From an uncultured Prevotella sp. (lineage in GTDB: Bacteria > Bacteroidota > Bacteroidia > Bacteroidales > Bacteroidaceae), in contig CALUGW010000010.1 in the NCBI GenBank assembly GCA_944320305.1, positions 29,124 through 93,123 on the forward strand: 64,000 nucleotides of DNA, in the 5' to 3' direction. This document shows, piece after piece, positions 23,868 through 32,594 of this stretch. Under the pieces are notes generated by a model that saw nothing but the letters and a program-made list of their open reading frames with translations, searched no databases and had not been told where the DNA came from. The position numbers were made by a program, and so were the translations under genes. The number at the start of each line of letters is the position of its first letter. The first letter of the stretch is position 1.

Positions 23868-25760
23868 ATGACCGACCTGTTCAACTACCGCCGCCGCGAG
23901 ACATCGGTGGTGCGCGTGGGCGGCACGCCGCTGGGCGGCGGCAACCCCATACGCCTGCAGTCGATGACGACGACACCGACCGGCGACACCGAGGCTTCGG
24001 TGGCGCAGGCCAAGCGCATTGCCGACGCCGGCGGGGAGTACGTGCGCCTGACCACGCAGGGCGTGAAGGAGGCCGAGAACCTCAAGAACATCAACGCCCG
24101 GTTGCGCTCCGACGGCTACACGGTGCCGCTCGTGGCCGACGTGCACTTCAACCCCCGCGTGGCCGAGGTGGCCGCGCTATATGCCGAGAAGGTGCGCATC
24201 AACCCCGGGAACTACGTTGACCCGGCGCGCACGTTCAAGAAAATAGACTACACCGACGAGGAGTACGCCGCCGAGCTGAGGAAGATCGAGGAGCGCTTTG
24301 TACCGTTTCTGGACATCTGCCGCGAGCATCACACGGCCATCCGCATCGGTGTGAACCACGGCTCGCTGTCGGACCGCATCATGTCGCGCTACGGCGACAC
24401 GCCCGAGGGCATCGTGGAGAGCTGTATGGAGTTCCTCAGAATATGCAAGCGCGAGCGGTTCGCCGACGTGGTCATATCCATCAAGGCCAGCAACACGGTG
24501 GTGATGGTGCGCTCGGTGCGCCTGCTTGTCAGCGCGATGGAGCGCGAGGGCATGGACTATCCGTTGCATCTGGGCGTCACCGAGGCCGGCGAGGGCGAGG
24601 ACGGGCGCATAAAGAGCGCCGTGGGCATAGGCGCGCTGCTGGCCGACGGGCTGGGCGACACCGTGCGCGTGTCGCTCACCGAGGAGCCTGAGGCCGAGAT
24701 ACCGGTGGCCCGCCACCTGGTGGACTACGTGACGCGCCGCGCCGGCCACGCTCCGATACCGGCCGCGCCGGCCCCGCAGTTTGACTGGCTGCACCCTGAG
24801 CGGCGCAAGACGCGCCGCGTGGCCAATATCGGCGGCGGCGCCGTGCCGGTGGTGGTGAGCAGCCTCATTGGCGGCCCCGCGCCGTCAAGGGCCGACTATG
24901 TGTATATCGGCGACGGCTCCAAGTGGGCCGACAGGGCCGACTGGACAGGGTGGTCCGGCGCCGGCGACGGCGCGGGGCAGCCCGTGCTCATGGCCGACTT
25001 CAACGTATGCGACGTGCTGCGGGCGGCCCACCCCGAGGCGGAGATATGCCCTGTGTTCCCCCACACGGCCCTTCCGTTTGTGGGCATGGTGCGGGCCGGG
25101 GTCAAGTTTGTGGTGCTCCAGTACGGAGTGCCGGTGGAAGAATATGTGGCCTGCCTCAAGGCTCACCCCGAGGCGGTGGCGGTCTGCATGTCGAACCACG
25201 CCAACCGCCTGGGCGAACAGCGCGCCCTGGCGCACGAGATGATGCTGAACGGAGTGGAGAACCCCGTGGTGTTCTGCCAGATGTACCGCCACAGCGCCGC
25301 CGCGAAGGGCGACTTCCAGATAGAGGCCGCCGCCGACATGGGTGCGCTGATGATGGACGGGCTGTGCGACGGCCTCTGGCTGATGAACGACGGCACGCTG
25401 CCACAGGCCGACGTGGAGGCCACGGCGTTCGGCATACTGCAGGCCGCGCGGCTCAGGATGACCAAGACCGAATACATCAGCTGCCCAGGCTGCGGGCGCA
25501 CCCTCTACGACCTGCGCTCCACGATAGCCCGCATCAAGGAGGCCACGGCGCAGATGACGGGGCTGAAGATAGGCATCATGGGCTGCATAGTGAACGGCCC
25601 GGGCGAGATGGCCGACGCCGACTACGGCTACGTGGGGGCCGGGCGCGGCAGGATTTCGCTCTACCGCCGCAAGGAGTGCGTGGCCAAAAACATTCCCGAA
25701 GAGGAGGCCGTGGAGCGGCTGCTCGCCCTGATAAGGGCTGACGCCGGGCAGCGGCAGTAG
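23868..25760 (+). CDS. ispG: 4-hydroxy-3-methylbut-2-enyl diphosphate synthase (long form)
   Basis: IspG (GcpE) reduces MEcPP to HMBPP in the MEP isoprenoid pathway. The 630-residue protein is the long form known from Bacteroidetes, Chlamydiae and plants, with an extra domain (about 300-510) between the TIM barrel and the iron-sulfur domain. The barrel begins PIRLQSMTTTPTGD and includes VADVHFNPRVA and RIGVNHGSLSDR. The [4Fe-4S] ligands are Cys539 and Cys542 (CPGCGRTLYD) and Cys573 (GCIVNGPGEM). It begins right after the purE stop codon. A hairpin without a T tract follows. Confidence 0.95.
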   Translation: MTDLFNYRRRETSVVRVGGTPLGGGNPIRLQSMTTTPTGDTEASVAQAKRIADAGGEYVRLTTQGVKEAENLKNINARLRSDGYTVPLVADVHFNPRVAEVAALYAEKVRINPGNYVDPARTFKKIDYTDEEYAAELRKIEERFVPFLDICREHHTAIRIGVNHGSLSDRIMSRYGDTPEGIVESCMEFLRICKRERFADVVISIKASNTVVMVRSVRLLVSAMEREGMDYPLHLGVTEAGEGEDGRIKSAVGIGALLADGLGDTVRVSLTEEPEAEIPVARHLVDYVTRRAGHAPIPAAPAPQFDWLHPERRKTRRVANIGGGAVPVVVSSLIGGPAPSRADYVYIGDGSKWADRADWTGWSGAGDGAGQPVLMADFNVCDVLRAAHPEAEICPVFPHTALPFVGMVRAGVKFVVLQYGVPVEEYVACLKAHPEAVAVCMSNHANRLGEQRALAHEMMLNGVENPVVFCQMYRHSAAAKGDFQIEAAADMGALMMDGLCDGLWLMNDGTLPQADVEATAFGILQAARLRMTKTEYISCPGCGRTLYDLRSTIARIKEATAQMTGLKIGIMGCIVNGPGEMADADYGYVGAGRGRISLYRRKECVAKNIPEEEAVERLLALIRADAGQRQ

Positions 25761-25789
25761 GGCCGGCGGCCTGGAACATGCGCAGGAGA

Positions 25790-25825
25790 GGATGCCCGAC
25801 GGCTGCCAACAGCCGCCGGGCATCC
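25790..25825 (+). terminator. Hairpin after ispG
   Basis: A 16-bp stem with one mismatch (25790-25805 with 25810-25825) closes on a 4-base loop. There is no T tract after it, so its role as a terminator is uncertain. Confidence 0.5.
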
Positions 25826-25952
25826 CGTGTGAAGGCCCTGACTGTCTTGATGTTTTGCAAGGTGTGACTTACAAAATGGCAGCCGCGAAACCCGTTTTTT
25901 AATACTTTAACCTAAAAAGACTTATCTTCCGGCCTTTTTTGTGCGGCCTGAC

Positions 25953-25983
25953 TTTGCGCTAATTCCTTTTTTTACTAACTTTG
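25953..25983 (+). promoter_or_regulatory. Bacteroidetes-type promoter for pckA
   Basis: TTTG (25953-25956), 19 bp and TAACTTTG (25976-25983) match the consensus perfectly. A 60-bp leader precedes the pckA ATG. Confidence 0.85.
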
Positions 25984-26043
25984 CGGGCGATTCAGGGACA
26001 AAGCGACAAATAAGTAAACTCACAACTTAAATACATTTATAAA

Positions 26044-27657
26044 ATGGCAAAGTTTGACAAGTCAGTTTTGACAAAGTATGGAATCACGGACACAACCGAG
26101 GTTCTTTACAATCCTTCCTACGAAGTGTTGTTTGAAGAAGAGACAAAGAGCGACCTCACAGGCTTCGACAAGGGCCAGGTGACGGAGCTTGGAGCTGTCA
26201 ACGTGATGACCGGTATCTACACCGGCCGTTCGCCTAAGGACAAGTTCATCGTTATGGACGAGAACTCTAAGGACACCGTTTGGTGGACTTCAGACGAATA
26301 TAAGAACGACAACAAGCCCGCCTCACAGGAGGCTTGGGCAGCCGTGAAGGAAATCGCCCAGAAGGAGCTTTCCGGCAAGAAACTGTACGTCATCGACGGT
26401 TTCTGCGGCGCCAACAAGGACACACGCATGGCCGTGCGCTTCATCATGGAGGTGGCATGGCAGGCTCACTTCGTCAAGAATATGTTCATCCGCCCCACGG
26501 AGGAGGAGCTGGAGGACTTCGAGCCTGACTTCGTTGTCTACAACGCCTCAAAGGCAAAGGTTGAGAACTGGAAGGAGCTGGGGCTCAACTCTGAGACCGC
26601 CGTTGTCTTCAACGTTACATCAAAGGAGCAGGTTATCATCAACACATGGTACGGCGGCGAGATGAAGAAGGGCATGTTCTCGATGATGAACTACTTCCTG
26701 CCGCTCAAGGGCATCGCCTCAATGCACTGCTCTGCCAACTGCGACATGAACGGAGAGAACACAGCCATCTTCTTCGGACTGTCCGGAACGGGCAAGACCA
26801 CGCTCTCCACCGACCCGAAGCGACTGCTCATCGGCGACGACGAGCACGGCTGGGACGACAACGGCGTGTTCAACTTCGAGGGCGGATGCTACGCCAAGGT
26901 CATCAACCTCGACAAGGAGTCGGAGCCCGACATCTACAACGCCATCAAGCGCGACGCCCTGCTTGAGAACGTCACTGTGGACGCCAACGGCAAGATTGAC
27001 TTCACCGACAAGAGCACAACGGAGAACACCCGCGTGTCTTACCCCATCTACCACATCAACAACATCGTGAAGCCCATCAGCCACGCTCCCGCCGCCAAGC
27101 AGGTGATTTTCCTCTCTGCCGACGCTTTCGGAGTGCTGCCTCCTGTGTCTATCCTCTCACCCGAGCAGACAAAGTACTACTTCCTGTCGGGCTTCACAGC
27201 CAAGCTCGCCGGTACAGAGCGCGGCATCACCGAGCCTACACCGACCTTCTCGGCCTGCTTCGGCCAGGCTTTCCTGGAGCTGCACCCGACGAAATACGCT
27301 GAGGAACTCGTTAAGCGCATGGAGAAGAGCGGCGCAAAGGCATATCTGGTGAACACCGGCTGGAACGGAACAGGCAAGCGCATATCCATCCGCGACACCC
27401 GCGGCATCATCGACGCCATCCTGAACCACTCCATCGACGAGGCTCCCACGAAGACCATTCCTTACTTCAACTTCGTTGTTCCGACGCAGCTTGAGGGCGT
27501 TGACCCCAACATCCTCGACCCGCGCGACACCTACGCTGACGCCGCTCAGTGGGAGGAGAAGGCCAAGGATCTGGCCGGACGCTTCATAAAGAACTTCGCC
27601 AAGTACGAGAACAACGCCGCCGGCAAGGCTCTCGTAGCCGCCGGCCCGAAGCTCTGA
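26044..27657 (+). CDS. pckA: Phosphoenolpyruvate carboxykinase (ATP)
   Basis: PckA interconverts oxaloacetate and phosphoenolpyruvate with ATP/ADP; in fermenting Bacteroidetes it usually runs toward oxaloacetate, conserving ATP on the path to succinate. The 537-residue protein has the P-loop [13 protein letters not shown] (about 243-255) and the metal-binding [12 protein letters not shown]. It also has [11 protein letters not shown] near the N-terminus, and [20 protein letters not shown] near the C-terminus. Codon use differs from neighbours, with more T- and A-ending codons (for example GTT and GCT), as expected for a highly expressed gene. It is a single-gene unit with its own consensus promoter and a strong terminator. 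Confidence 0.97.
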   Translation: MAKFDKSVLTKYGITDTTEVLYNPSYEVLFEEETKSDLTGFDKGQVTELGAVNVMTGIYTGRSPKDKFIVMDENSKDTVWWTSDEYKNDNKPASQEAWAAVKEIAQKELSGKKLYVIDGFCGANKDTRMAVRFIMEVAWQAHFVKNMFIRPTEEELEDFEPDFVVYNASKAKVENWKELGLNSETAVVFNVTSKEQVIINTWYGGEMKKGMFSMMNYFLPLKGIASMHCSANCDMNGENTAIFFGLSGTGKTTLSTDPKRLLIGDDEHGWDDNGVFNFEGGCYAKVINLDKESEPDIYNAIKRDALLENVTVDANGKIDFTDKSTTENTRVSYPIYHINNIVKPISHAPAAKQVIFLSADAFGVLPPVSILSPEQTKYYFLSGFTAKLAGTERGITEPTPTFSACFGQAFLELHPTKYAEELVKRMEKSGAKAYLVNTGWNGTGKRISIRDTRGIIDAILNHSIDEAPTKTIPYFNFVVPTQLEGVDPNILDPRDTYADAAQWEEKAKDLAGRFIKNFAKYENNAAGKALVAAGPKL

Positions 27658-27701
27658 TCGGACATTAGAATTTTTCATAATTGAAATTTTAAGTTTAGTT
27701 G

Positions 27702-27737
27702 AGTCCGTCTGATGTGAGTCAGGCGGGCTTTTTTTTT
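27702..27737 (+). terminator. Rho-independent terminator after pckA
   Basis: A stem GTCCGTCTGA paired with TCAGGCGGGC (two G-U pairs, 6-base loop) is followed by a run of nine T. Confidence 0.88.
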
Positions 27738-27831
27738 GTGCGCGGCAGGCAAACGCCGACAAGCTGTGGCGCCCGCTGTTGCGTTGTCGCCTGCTGTTTC
27801 TGCTGCAGCGTGTGCCCGGCGGCAGCGCACG

Positions 27832-27869
27832 AAAAAAGGGGATGCGCCATGGCGGGCGCATCCCCTTTT
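27832..27869 (-). terminator. Terminator after the rubredoxin gene
   Basis: A perfect 14-bp stem (27834-27847 with 27856-27869) has an 8-base loop. On the minus strand it ends in a T run, closing the DUF4254-GT9-rubredoxin unit. Confidence 0.85.
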
Positions 27870-27884
27870 CAGTGCCGGCGGACG

Positions 27885-28046
27885 TCAGTCGGCCGGCTTG
27901 AAGTCGTCTTTGCCTACGCCGCAGAGCGGGCACACCCAGTCGTCGGGCAGGTCCTCAAAAGCTGTTCCGGGAGCGATGCCGTTGTCGGGGTCGCCCTCCG
28001 CCGGGTCATAAACATAACCGCAGGTCTCGCAAATGTACTTTTTCAT
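27885..28046 (-). CDS. Rubredoxin
   Basis: This short gene encodes a 53-residue one-iron electron carrier. The two knuckles [10 protein letters not shown] (Cys6, Cys9) and [11 protein letters not shown] (Cys39, Cys42) bind the iron, and the spacing and length are exactly those of classic rubredoxins ([20 protein letters not shown] between them). It is a soluble cytoplasmic protein that passes electrons to peroxide- or superoxide-reducing enzymes such as rubrerythrin, none of which is encoded nearby. It lies 21 bp after the GT9 gene on the same strand and is followed by a terminator. Confidence 0.96.
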   Translation of the reverse strand: MKKYICETCGYVYDPAEGDPDNGIAPGTAFEDLPDDWVCPLCGVGKDDFKPAD

Positions 28047-28067
28047 AATCGTATATGTTTAAGTTGG

Positions 28068-29168
28068 TTAAAGGCTTTCTTGCCGCCGGGTGTCCGCCTG
28101 CGCCCCGGCAGTGGCGCCGGTCCTGGCCAGTTCGAGCTCCACTCGCTCCACAATCTGCTCCGGGGCGATGCTTCTCATGCAGGCGAAGTCGCCGCGCAGG
28201 CACGGCTTGTTGCCGTAGACGCTGCACGGGCGGCACGGCAGGTCCACCTGCACCGCCCGCTCCGATGTCTGGTTCCAGCCCATGAATCCCGCCGCCGGAT
28301 GCGTCGCGCCCCACACGCTCACCACCGGTGTGCCCACAATCGAGGCCAGGTGCATGTTCGCGCTGTCCATCGACACCATCAGGTCAAGGTGGCTCATCAG
28401 TATCAGCTCCTGCTGCATGGCCTCCAGGTGGCGCGACACGTAGACGCACTGCGGCACTCTGGCGCACCATCCGGCAAACACCCGCTCCTCGTCGGCGCCC
28501 CGGCCGAAGAGGAATATGCGCGCCTTGGGGTGGCGTCCGGTTATCATTTCCACCACGCGGAGCATCATCTCGGGCGGATACACCTTGCCCGGGTGCGCGG
28601 CGAACGGCGCCACGCCGATCCAGTGCTCATAGACCTTCTTCGCCCCGAATATGGCGGGCAGCAGGTTGAGGTTGCCCCCCTCGGGCGGGAATATGGAGCG
28701 GAAGCCCAGCTTGACGGGGTATCCCAGCTGCGCCAGGGTGTCGGCGTAGTTCTGGAATGGCGTTGGCAGCTGCTCCATGCGCTTGTGCTGCTGGGCCGTG
28801 AGCAGCCGGCGGAGCTTGCGGTGCTTGTCCACGTGGGCCACGCGGTAGCGGTCGATGGTGAACCTCATGCGCAGGTATTCCGAGCGGAGCACGTCGTGGA
28901 AGTCGGCTATGGCGGTAAAGTTCTTCGCCGTCAGGCGCCGGTAGAGGGCGTTCAGCCCCCTCAGCCCGTGGTACTCGCGCTTCACGTCGGCCTCCATGAA
29001 GCTCACGTTGGGCGCCAGGTCCTCGAAAAACGCGCGGGCGTACTCCCTGCTCAGCACGGTGACGCGCACGTCGGGGTAGGCTACGGCCAGCGAGTAGACC
29101 ACCGGCACGGTCATGGCCACGTCGCCCAGCGACGAGAACCTTATGATGAGTATGTGCTCTTTCTTCAT
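28068..29168 (-). CDS. Glycosyltransferase family 9 (heptosyltransferase-like)
   Basis: The 366-residue protein matches GT9, enzymes that add heptose or similar sugars to the LPS inner core on the cytoplasmic face of the inner membrane. It opens with HILIIRFSSLGDVAMTVPVV, the typical GT9 start. It contains GVAPFAAHPGKVYPPEMM and the donor-site region LDLMVSMDSANMHLASIVGTPVVSVWG. The C-terminus has PCRPCSVYGNKPC, a cysteine-rich segment common in Bacteroidetes homologues. It lies 69 bp after the DUF4254 gene, a pairing often seen in this phylum, and precedes rubredoxin. The sugar transferred is not predictable. Confidence 0.9.
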   Translation of the reverse strand: MKKEHILIIRFSSLGDVAMTVPVVYSLAVAYPDVRVTVLSREYARAFFEDLAPNVSFMEADVKREYHGLRGLNALYRRLTAKNFTAIADFHDVLRSEYLRMRFTIDRYRVAHVDKHRKLRRLLTAQQHKRMEQLPTPFQNYADTLAQLGYPVKLGFRSIFPPEGGNLNLLPAIFGAKKVYEHWIGVAPFAAHPGKVYPPEMMLRVVEMITGRHPKARIFLFGRGADEERVFAGWCARVPQCVYVSRHLEAMQQELILMSHLDLMVSMDSANMHLASIVGTPVVSVWGATHPAAGFMGWNQTSERAVQVDLPCRPCSVYGNKPCLRGDFACMRSIAPEQIVERVELELARTGATAGAQADTRRQESL

Positions 29169-29237
29169 TGCTTGTGCGTTTTCGGTCAGCCCGGCGCCCC
29201 CTGCCGCGGCGTGGCGGCTGCGGCTGTGCGGCGTCGG

Positions 29238-29852
29238 TCAGCCCTTTTTGCCATAGAGTACGGGGTTGGTGGCCGGGTCGTTGTACATTTTCATCTGTCT
29301 GTACACCTTCATATACTTCCGCCCGGCGGCGATGTCGTCAAGCAGCTGGTCGATGGCCAGCGAGAGGTCCGCGCGCTGCTCGAGCAGCACGTCAAGCTTG
29401 GCGCCGCAGCGCCGGCGGTGCTCCTCGGTGGCGTCGGCCCGCTCTGTCTCCTCCCTCATGTGGTATATCTTCAGCGCGAGTATCGACAGCCGGTCTATGG
29501 CCCAGGCCGGGCTCTCGGTGTTCAGGCGGGCGTCGGCCAGCGGCCTCACCTCGCTGTAGGTCTGGCGGAAGTAGCTGTCGATCTGCTCCACAAGGTCGGT
29601 GCGGTCCTGGTTGCTGCGGTCTATGCGGCGTTTCAGCGACAGGGCGTCCTCAGGACTGATGTGCGGGTCGCGTATCAGGTCCTCCAGATGCCACTGCACG
29701 GTGTCTATCCAGCACTTGGTGTAGAGGCTGTGGTCTATCGAGTCGCGGCCGTAGGGGTTCTGTATCGGCGTGTCCACGTTGTCGCGCAGGTGGTAGTCGC
29801 CTATCACCTTGTCAAAGATTGAGTTGCAGTGTTCTGTGAATGACATTTCCAT
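29238..29852 (-). CDS. DUF4254 protein
   Basis: The 204-residue protein (ATG at 29852; ATG at 29846 is an alternative) matches DUF4254, a mostly alpha-helical family of unknown function. Recognisable parts are FTEHCNSIFDKVIGDYHL at the start, NPYGRDSIDHSLYTKCWIDT, and a histidine-containing helix WHLEDLIRD. The frame is open to 29981, but that would lie upstream of the -7 box at 29906-29913, so the shorter start is preferred. It sits directly upstream of a GT9 glycosyltransferase, a common Bacteroidetes arrangement that hints at a role in envelope glycan assembly. Confidence 0.8.
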   Translation of the reverse strand: MEMSFTEHCNSIFDKVIGDYHLRDNVDTPIQNPYGRDSIDHSLYTKCWIDTVQWHLEDLIRDPHISPEDALSLKRRIDRSNQDRTDLVEQIDSYFRQTYSEVRPLADARLNTESPAWAIDRLSILALKIYHMREETERADATEEHRRRCGAKLDVLLEQRADLSLAIDQLLDDIAAGRKYMKVYRQMKMYNDPATNPVLYGKKG

Positions 29853-29905
29853 TACGTATGTTTGTTCGGGCGCCGGTGGCGCCTGCTGTTCGCTGTTAGT
29901 TAATG

Positions 29906-29936
29906 CAAATCTAAGCAAACTTTTCCAATTGTCCAA
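29906..29936 (-). promoter_or_regulatory. Probable promoter for DUF4254-GT9-rubredoxin
   Basis: The minus strand reads TAGATTTG (29906-29913) with TTGG, one base off the -33 TTTG, 19 bp upstream (29933-29936). The 308-bp gap between 29852 and 30161 otherwise holds no gene and separates two divergent units. Confidence 0.6.
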
Positions 29937-30052
29937 CGTTTCGGCCCTGTTTTTCGCCTCTTTCCAATCATTTTGCACCATTTTTCAAGCAGCGGGCCGT
30001 CCCGGAGCTACTTGTCGGGCCTGCCCGCGGGTGCTGTAACGAATATTTTTTG

Positions 30053-30060
30053 TACCTTTG
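30053..30060 (+). promoter_or_regulatory. -7 box for the LTA-synthase-like gene
   Basis: TACCTTTG matches the -7 consensus; no good -33 TTTG is seen at 19 bp. Transcription from here favours the ATG at 30161. Confidence 0.5.
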
Positions 30061-30160
30061 CAGCGCTGTGCGCCGCTGCCCACGCCGCTCCGCGCCGTAT
30101 TTGCCGGGCGGGCGGCGGCGCCACAGCAGGAAACGACTCTTACAGAAACCGTATAACAAG

Positions 30161-32125
30161 ATGACTATGCTTAAAAGACTGCTGCCCAAGGAATTCAGGG
30201 CCACGCTGGCCTGGCTGCTGTGCGTCCACGCGCTCGGCCTGCTGCTGCTCTCGCTGCTGCGCCTGGCGGGGTGGCTCGCCCTGCGCGGCCTCTCCGGCGG
30301 CGGGGCGTCCGTGCTGCGGGCGTTTGCCAACGGCCTGTGGTTCGACAACGTTGTCGCCTGCTACATCATGGCGCCGCCGCTGGTGCTGGCGCTGGGGGCC
30401 TCGTGCCTGAGCTGCCACCCGCGCTGGCTCCGCCGCGCGGCCACGGTGTGGTTTGTGGCCGCCTATTCGGTGGTGTTCCTCGTCTCGACGGCCAACATCC
30501 CCTACTTCCAGTACTTCATGCGCAACATCAACGCGAGCGTCTTTGGCTGGTTCGGCTACGCCGGAACAACGGCCGGCATGGTGCTGGGCGAAAGCTCCTA
30601 CCTGCTGTGGCTGCTGCTGTTCGCCGCCGTGGCCGCGCTCTTCGGCTGGCTGGCCGCGCGGCTGTCGCGGCGGCTGGGCCGCGCCGTGGGGCGGTCGGGG
30701 CGCGGCGTGTGGGCCTCTCCGGCGCAGCTGGCCCGCGGCGTGGCGGTGTCGCTGGCGCTCTTCGCCCTGTGCTTTCTGGGCATCCGCGGGCGCACGGGCC
30801 GCAGCCCCATCAGGGTGAGCGCGGCCTACTATTGCTCCGACCCCGTGCTCAACCAGCTCGGCGTGGCCCCGATGTTCAACCTGATGAACAGCCTCAAGGA
30901 CGATATGCGCGAGGAGAACGCCGAGCTGCGCCTCATGGACTACGCCGCCGCCACGGCCCACATGCGCTCCTACCTGGGCTGCGCCGGACGCGCCGACTCC
31001 GCCGCCATACTGCGCCGGAGCGTGCCCGCCGCCACGGCGCTGTGCCCCCGGCGCCCCAACGTGGTGTTCATCTTCATGGAGTCGATGTCGGCAGACCTCA
31101 TGCAGCGCTTCGGCCAGCGCGAGCGGCTCACGCCCGTGCTCGACAGCCTGTGGCGCCGGTCGATGGCCTTCAGCAACTTCTGGTCGGCAGGCATACACAC
31201 CAACCAGGGCATAACGGCCACGCTCTACGCCTTTCCGGCGCTCGGCGACCGCAACATAATGAAGGGAACGGTGACGCCGCGCTACACCGGCCTGCCCACA
31301 ATCCTGCACCGCCTGGGCTACCGCAACCTGTTCTTCATGACCCACGAGGCGCTCTATGACAACATGCAGGCGTTTCTGCTCACCAACGGCTTCGACGAGA
31401 TTGTGTCGCAGCCCGACTATCCCGAGGACGAGGTTGTCAACTCGTTCGGCGTCTCCGACCGCAGCCTCTTCCGCCACGCCGTGCCCAGGCTGAGCCGCGC
31501 CGCCGCCGCGGGGCGCCCCTTCATGGCCGCGCTGCTCACCGTGAGCAACCATCCGCCCTACGTCATCTCCGACGGGTTCAGGCCCCGCACGGCCGCCGTC
31601 GAGACGCAGATTGTGGAGTATGCCGACTGGGCCATAGGCCAGTTTCTGGCCGACGCGCGGCGTGAGCCGTGGTACAGCAACACGGTGTTCGTCCTCGTGG
31701 GCGACCACGGCAAGATCGTGGGCCGGCCAGACGCCGCCCTGTCGCAGTCGATGAACCACGTGCCGCTGATGGTCTTCGGCCCCGGGGTGCCCGCGGGCGA
31801 GCTGGGACTGCCCGCCACGCAGACCGACGTGATGCCCACGCTGCTGGCCATGCTGGGCGTGGCCTACGACGACTGCGGCTTCGGCCGCAACCTGCTGGAG
31901 GGCGGACGGCGCACGGTGGCCTACTCGGCCTCGAGCCAGATTGCCGCGCGCGACAGCTCGGCCTACTATGTCTACGACACCGCCACGGGCCGCGACGCCT
32001 GCTACAGCGTGCTGCCCGGCGGACGGCTGGAGCCTGCGCCCGCCGGGGCGCGCTTCGACTCGCTGCGCCGCCACGCCTTCGCCGTGATGCAGACGGCAGA
32101 GTTCATCTACCGCCGCCAGCCCTGA
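30161..32125 (+). CDS. LTA-synthase-like membrane sulfatase-fold protein (copy 1)
   Basis: This 654-residue protein has an N-terminal membrane domain (about five segments, residues 15-220) and a C-terminal extracytoplasmic sulfatase/alkaline-phosphatase-fold domain. NVVFIFMESMSADLM marks the first metal ligand, SAGIHTNQGITATLYAFPAL carries the candidate nucleophile Thr, and VFVLVGDHGK holds the late Asp-His metal site. This is the LtaS/MdoB/phosphoethanolamine-transferase superfamily. A Gram-negative organism has no lipoteichoic acid, so the acceptor is probably another envelope glycan or lipid; this is inferred. The start at 30161 avoids an upstream extension that overlaps the promoter. A strong terminator follows. 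Confidence 0.83.
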   Translation: MTMLKRLLPKEFRATLAWLLCVHALGLLLLSLLRLAGWLALRGLSGGGASVLRAFANGLWFDNVVACYIMAPPLVLALGASCLSCHPRWLRRAATVWFVAAYSVVFLVSTANIPYFQYFMRNINASVFGWFGYAGTTAGMVLGESSYLLWLLLFAAVAALFGWLAARLSRRLGRAVGRSGRGVWASPAQLARGVAVSLALFALCFLGIRGRTGRSPIRVSAAYYCSDPVLNQLGVAPMFNLMNSLKDDMREENAELRLMDYAAATAHMRSYLGCAGRADSAAILRRSVPAATALCPRRPNVVFIFMESMSADLMQRFGQRERLTPVLDSLWRRSMAFSNFWSAGIHTNQGITATLYAFPALGDRNIMKGTVTPRYTGLPTILHRLGYRNLFFMTHEALYDNMQAFLLTNGFDEIVSQPDYPEDEVVNSFGVSDRSLFRHAVPRLSRAAAAGRPFMAALLTVSNHPPYVISDGFRPRTAAVETQIVEYADWAIGQFLADARREPWYSNTVFVLVGDHGKIVGRPDAALSQSMNHVPLMVFGPGVPAGELGLPATQTDVMPTLLAMLGVAYDDCGFGRNLLEGGRRTVAYSASSQIAARDSSAYYVYDTATGRDACYSVLPGGRLEPAPAGARFDSLRRHAFAVMQTAEFIYRRQP

Positions 32126-32192
32126 CGGGCCGCCCGGCGGGGCGCCGCCTTGTGTGCATAAACATACGGACGGAAACGCATAAACATACACT

Positions 32193-32239
32193 CGCGGCGC
32201 ACGGCCCGCCACTCCGGCAGGCCGTGCGCCGCGTCTTTT
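32193..32239 (+). terminator. Terminator after LTA-synthase-like copy 1
   Basis: A 14-bp perfect GC stem (32193-32206 with 32220-32233) is followed by TCTTTT. Confidence 0.87.
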
Positions 32240-32244
32240 CAGAC

Positions 32245-32380
32245 CGTAAAAACGGCCTTTTGCAACTGCTTGATTCCCAGTGTGTTGCAATATAGGTCAT
32301 TTTGGCCTCCAAAATGGCCTGTATTGGAGGCCGAAATGGCCTATATTGGAGCGCAAAAAGGGCCTTTTTGCAAAACAAGA
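32245..32380. repeat. GGCC-periodic repeat array, locus D
   Basis: GGCC (once GGTC) cores are spaced 21, 22 and 23 bp apart, with one about 41 bp (two periods) earlier. Between cores lie imperfect palindromes such as ATTTTGGCCTCCAAAAT and TGTATTGGAGGCCG. It sits between convergent genes and encodes nothing convincing. It is among the best preserved arrays in the window. Confidence 0.78.
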
Positions 32381-32506
32381 AAATCCGCCTTGTTTTCTGC
32401 GGCGGCTCTGGCGGCCTGAAAAACGCGCTGCGAAGCGTCCTGCCGCAGCGTATATTTATTCAGGCGACAGAAGCAATTTAAGGAGTACAGGAGTTCAGGA
32501 GTACAG

Positions 32507-32536
32507 GAGTTCAGACGTATGCTTCGGGGGTGTTGT
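32507..32536 (+). repeat. Inverted repeat flanking pdxB, left arm
   Basis: The 30-bp arm containing CAGACGTATGCTTCGGGGG is repeated in inverse orientation at 33693-33722 with three mismatches. Upstream it is joined to CAGGAGTACAGGAGTTCAGG short-sequence repeats. Confidence 0.8.
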
Positions 32537-32594
32537 TCAGGAGTTGTGCCCGGTATATTGCACATTCATTTCACATTTTCTTAACTCTTAATCC

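Noticed and set aside
30161-32125. Classical secreted sulfatase
   Set aside because: There is no C/S-x-P-x-R formylglycine motif, and the protein has an N-terminal multi-helix membrane domain, fitting LtaS-like transferases.
32280-32591. 103-residue ORF downstream of the LTA-synthase-like gene
   Set aside because: It begins within a GGCC array and continues through short-sequence repeats, with no recognisable protein features.
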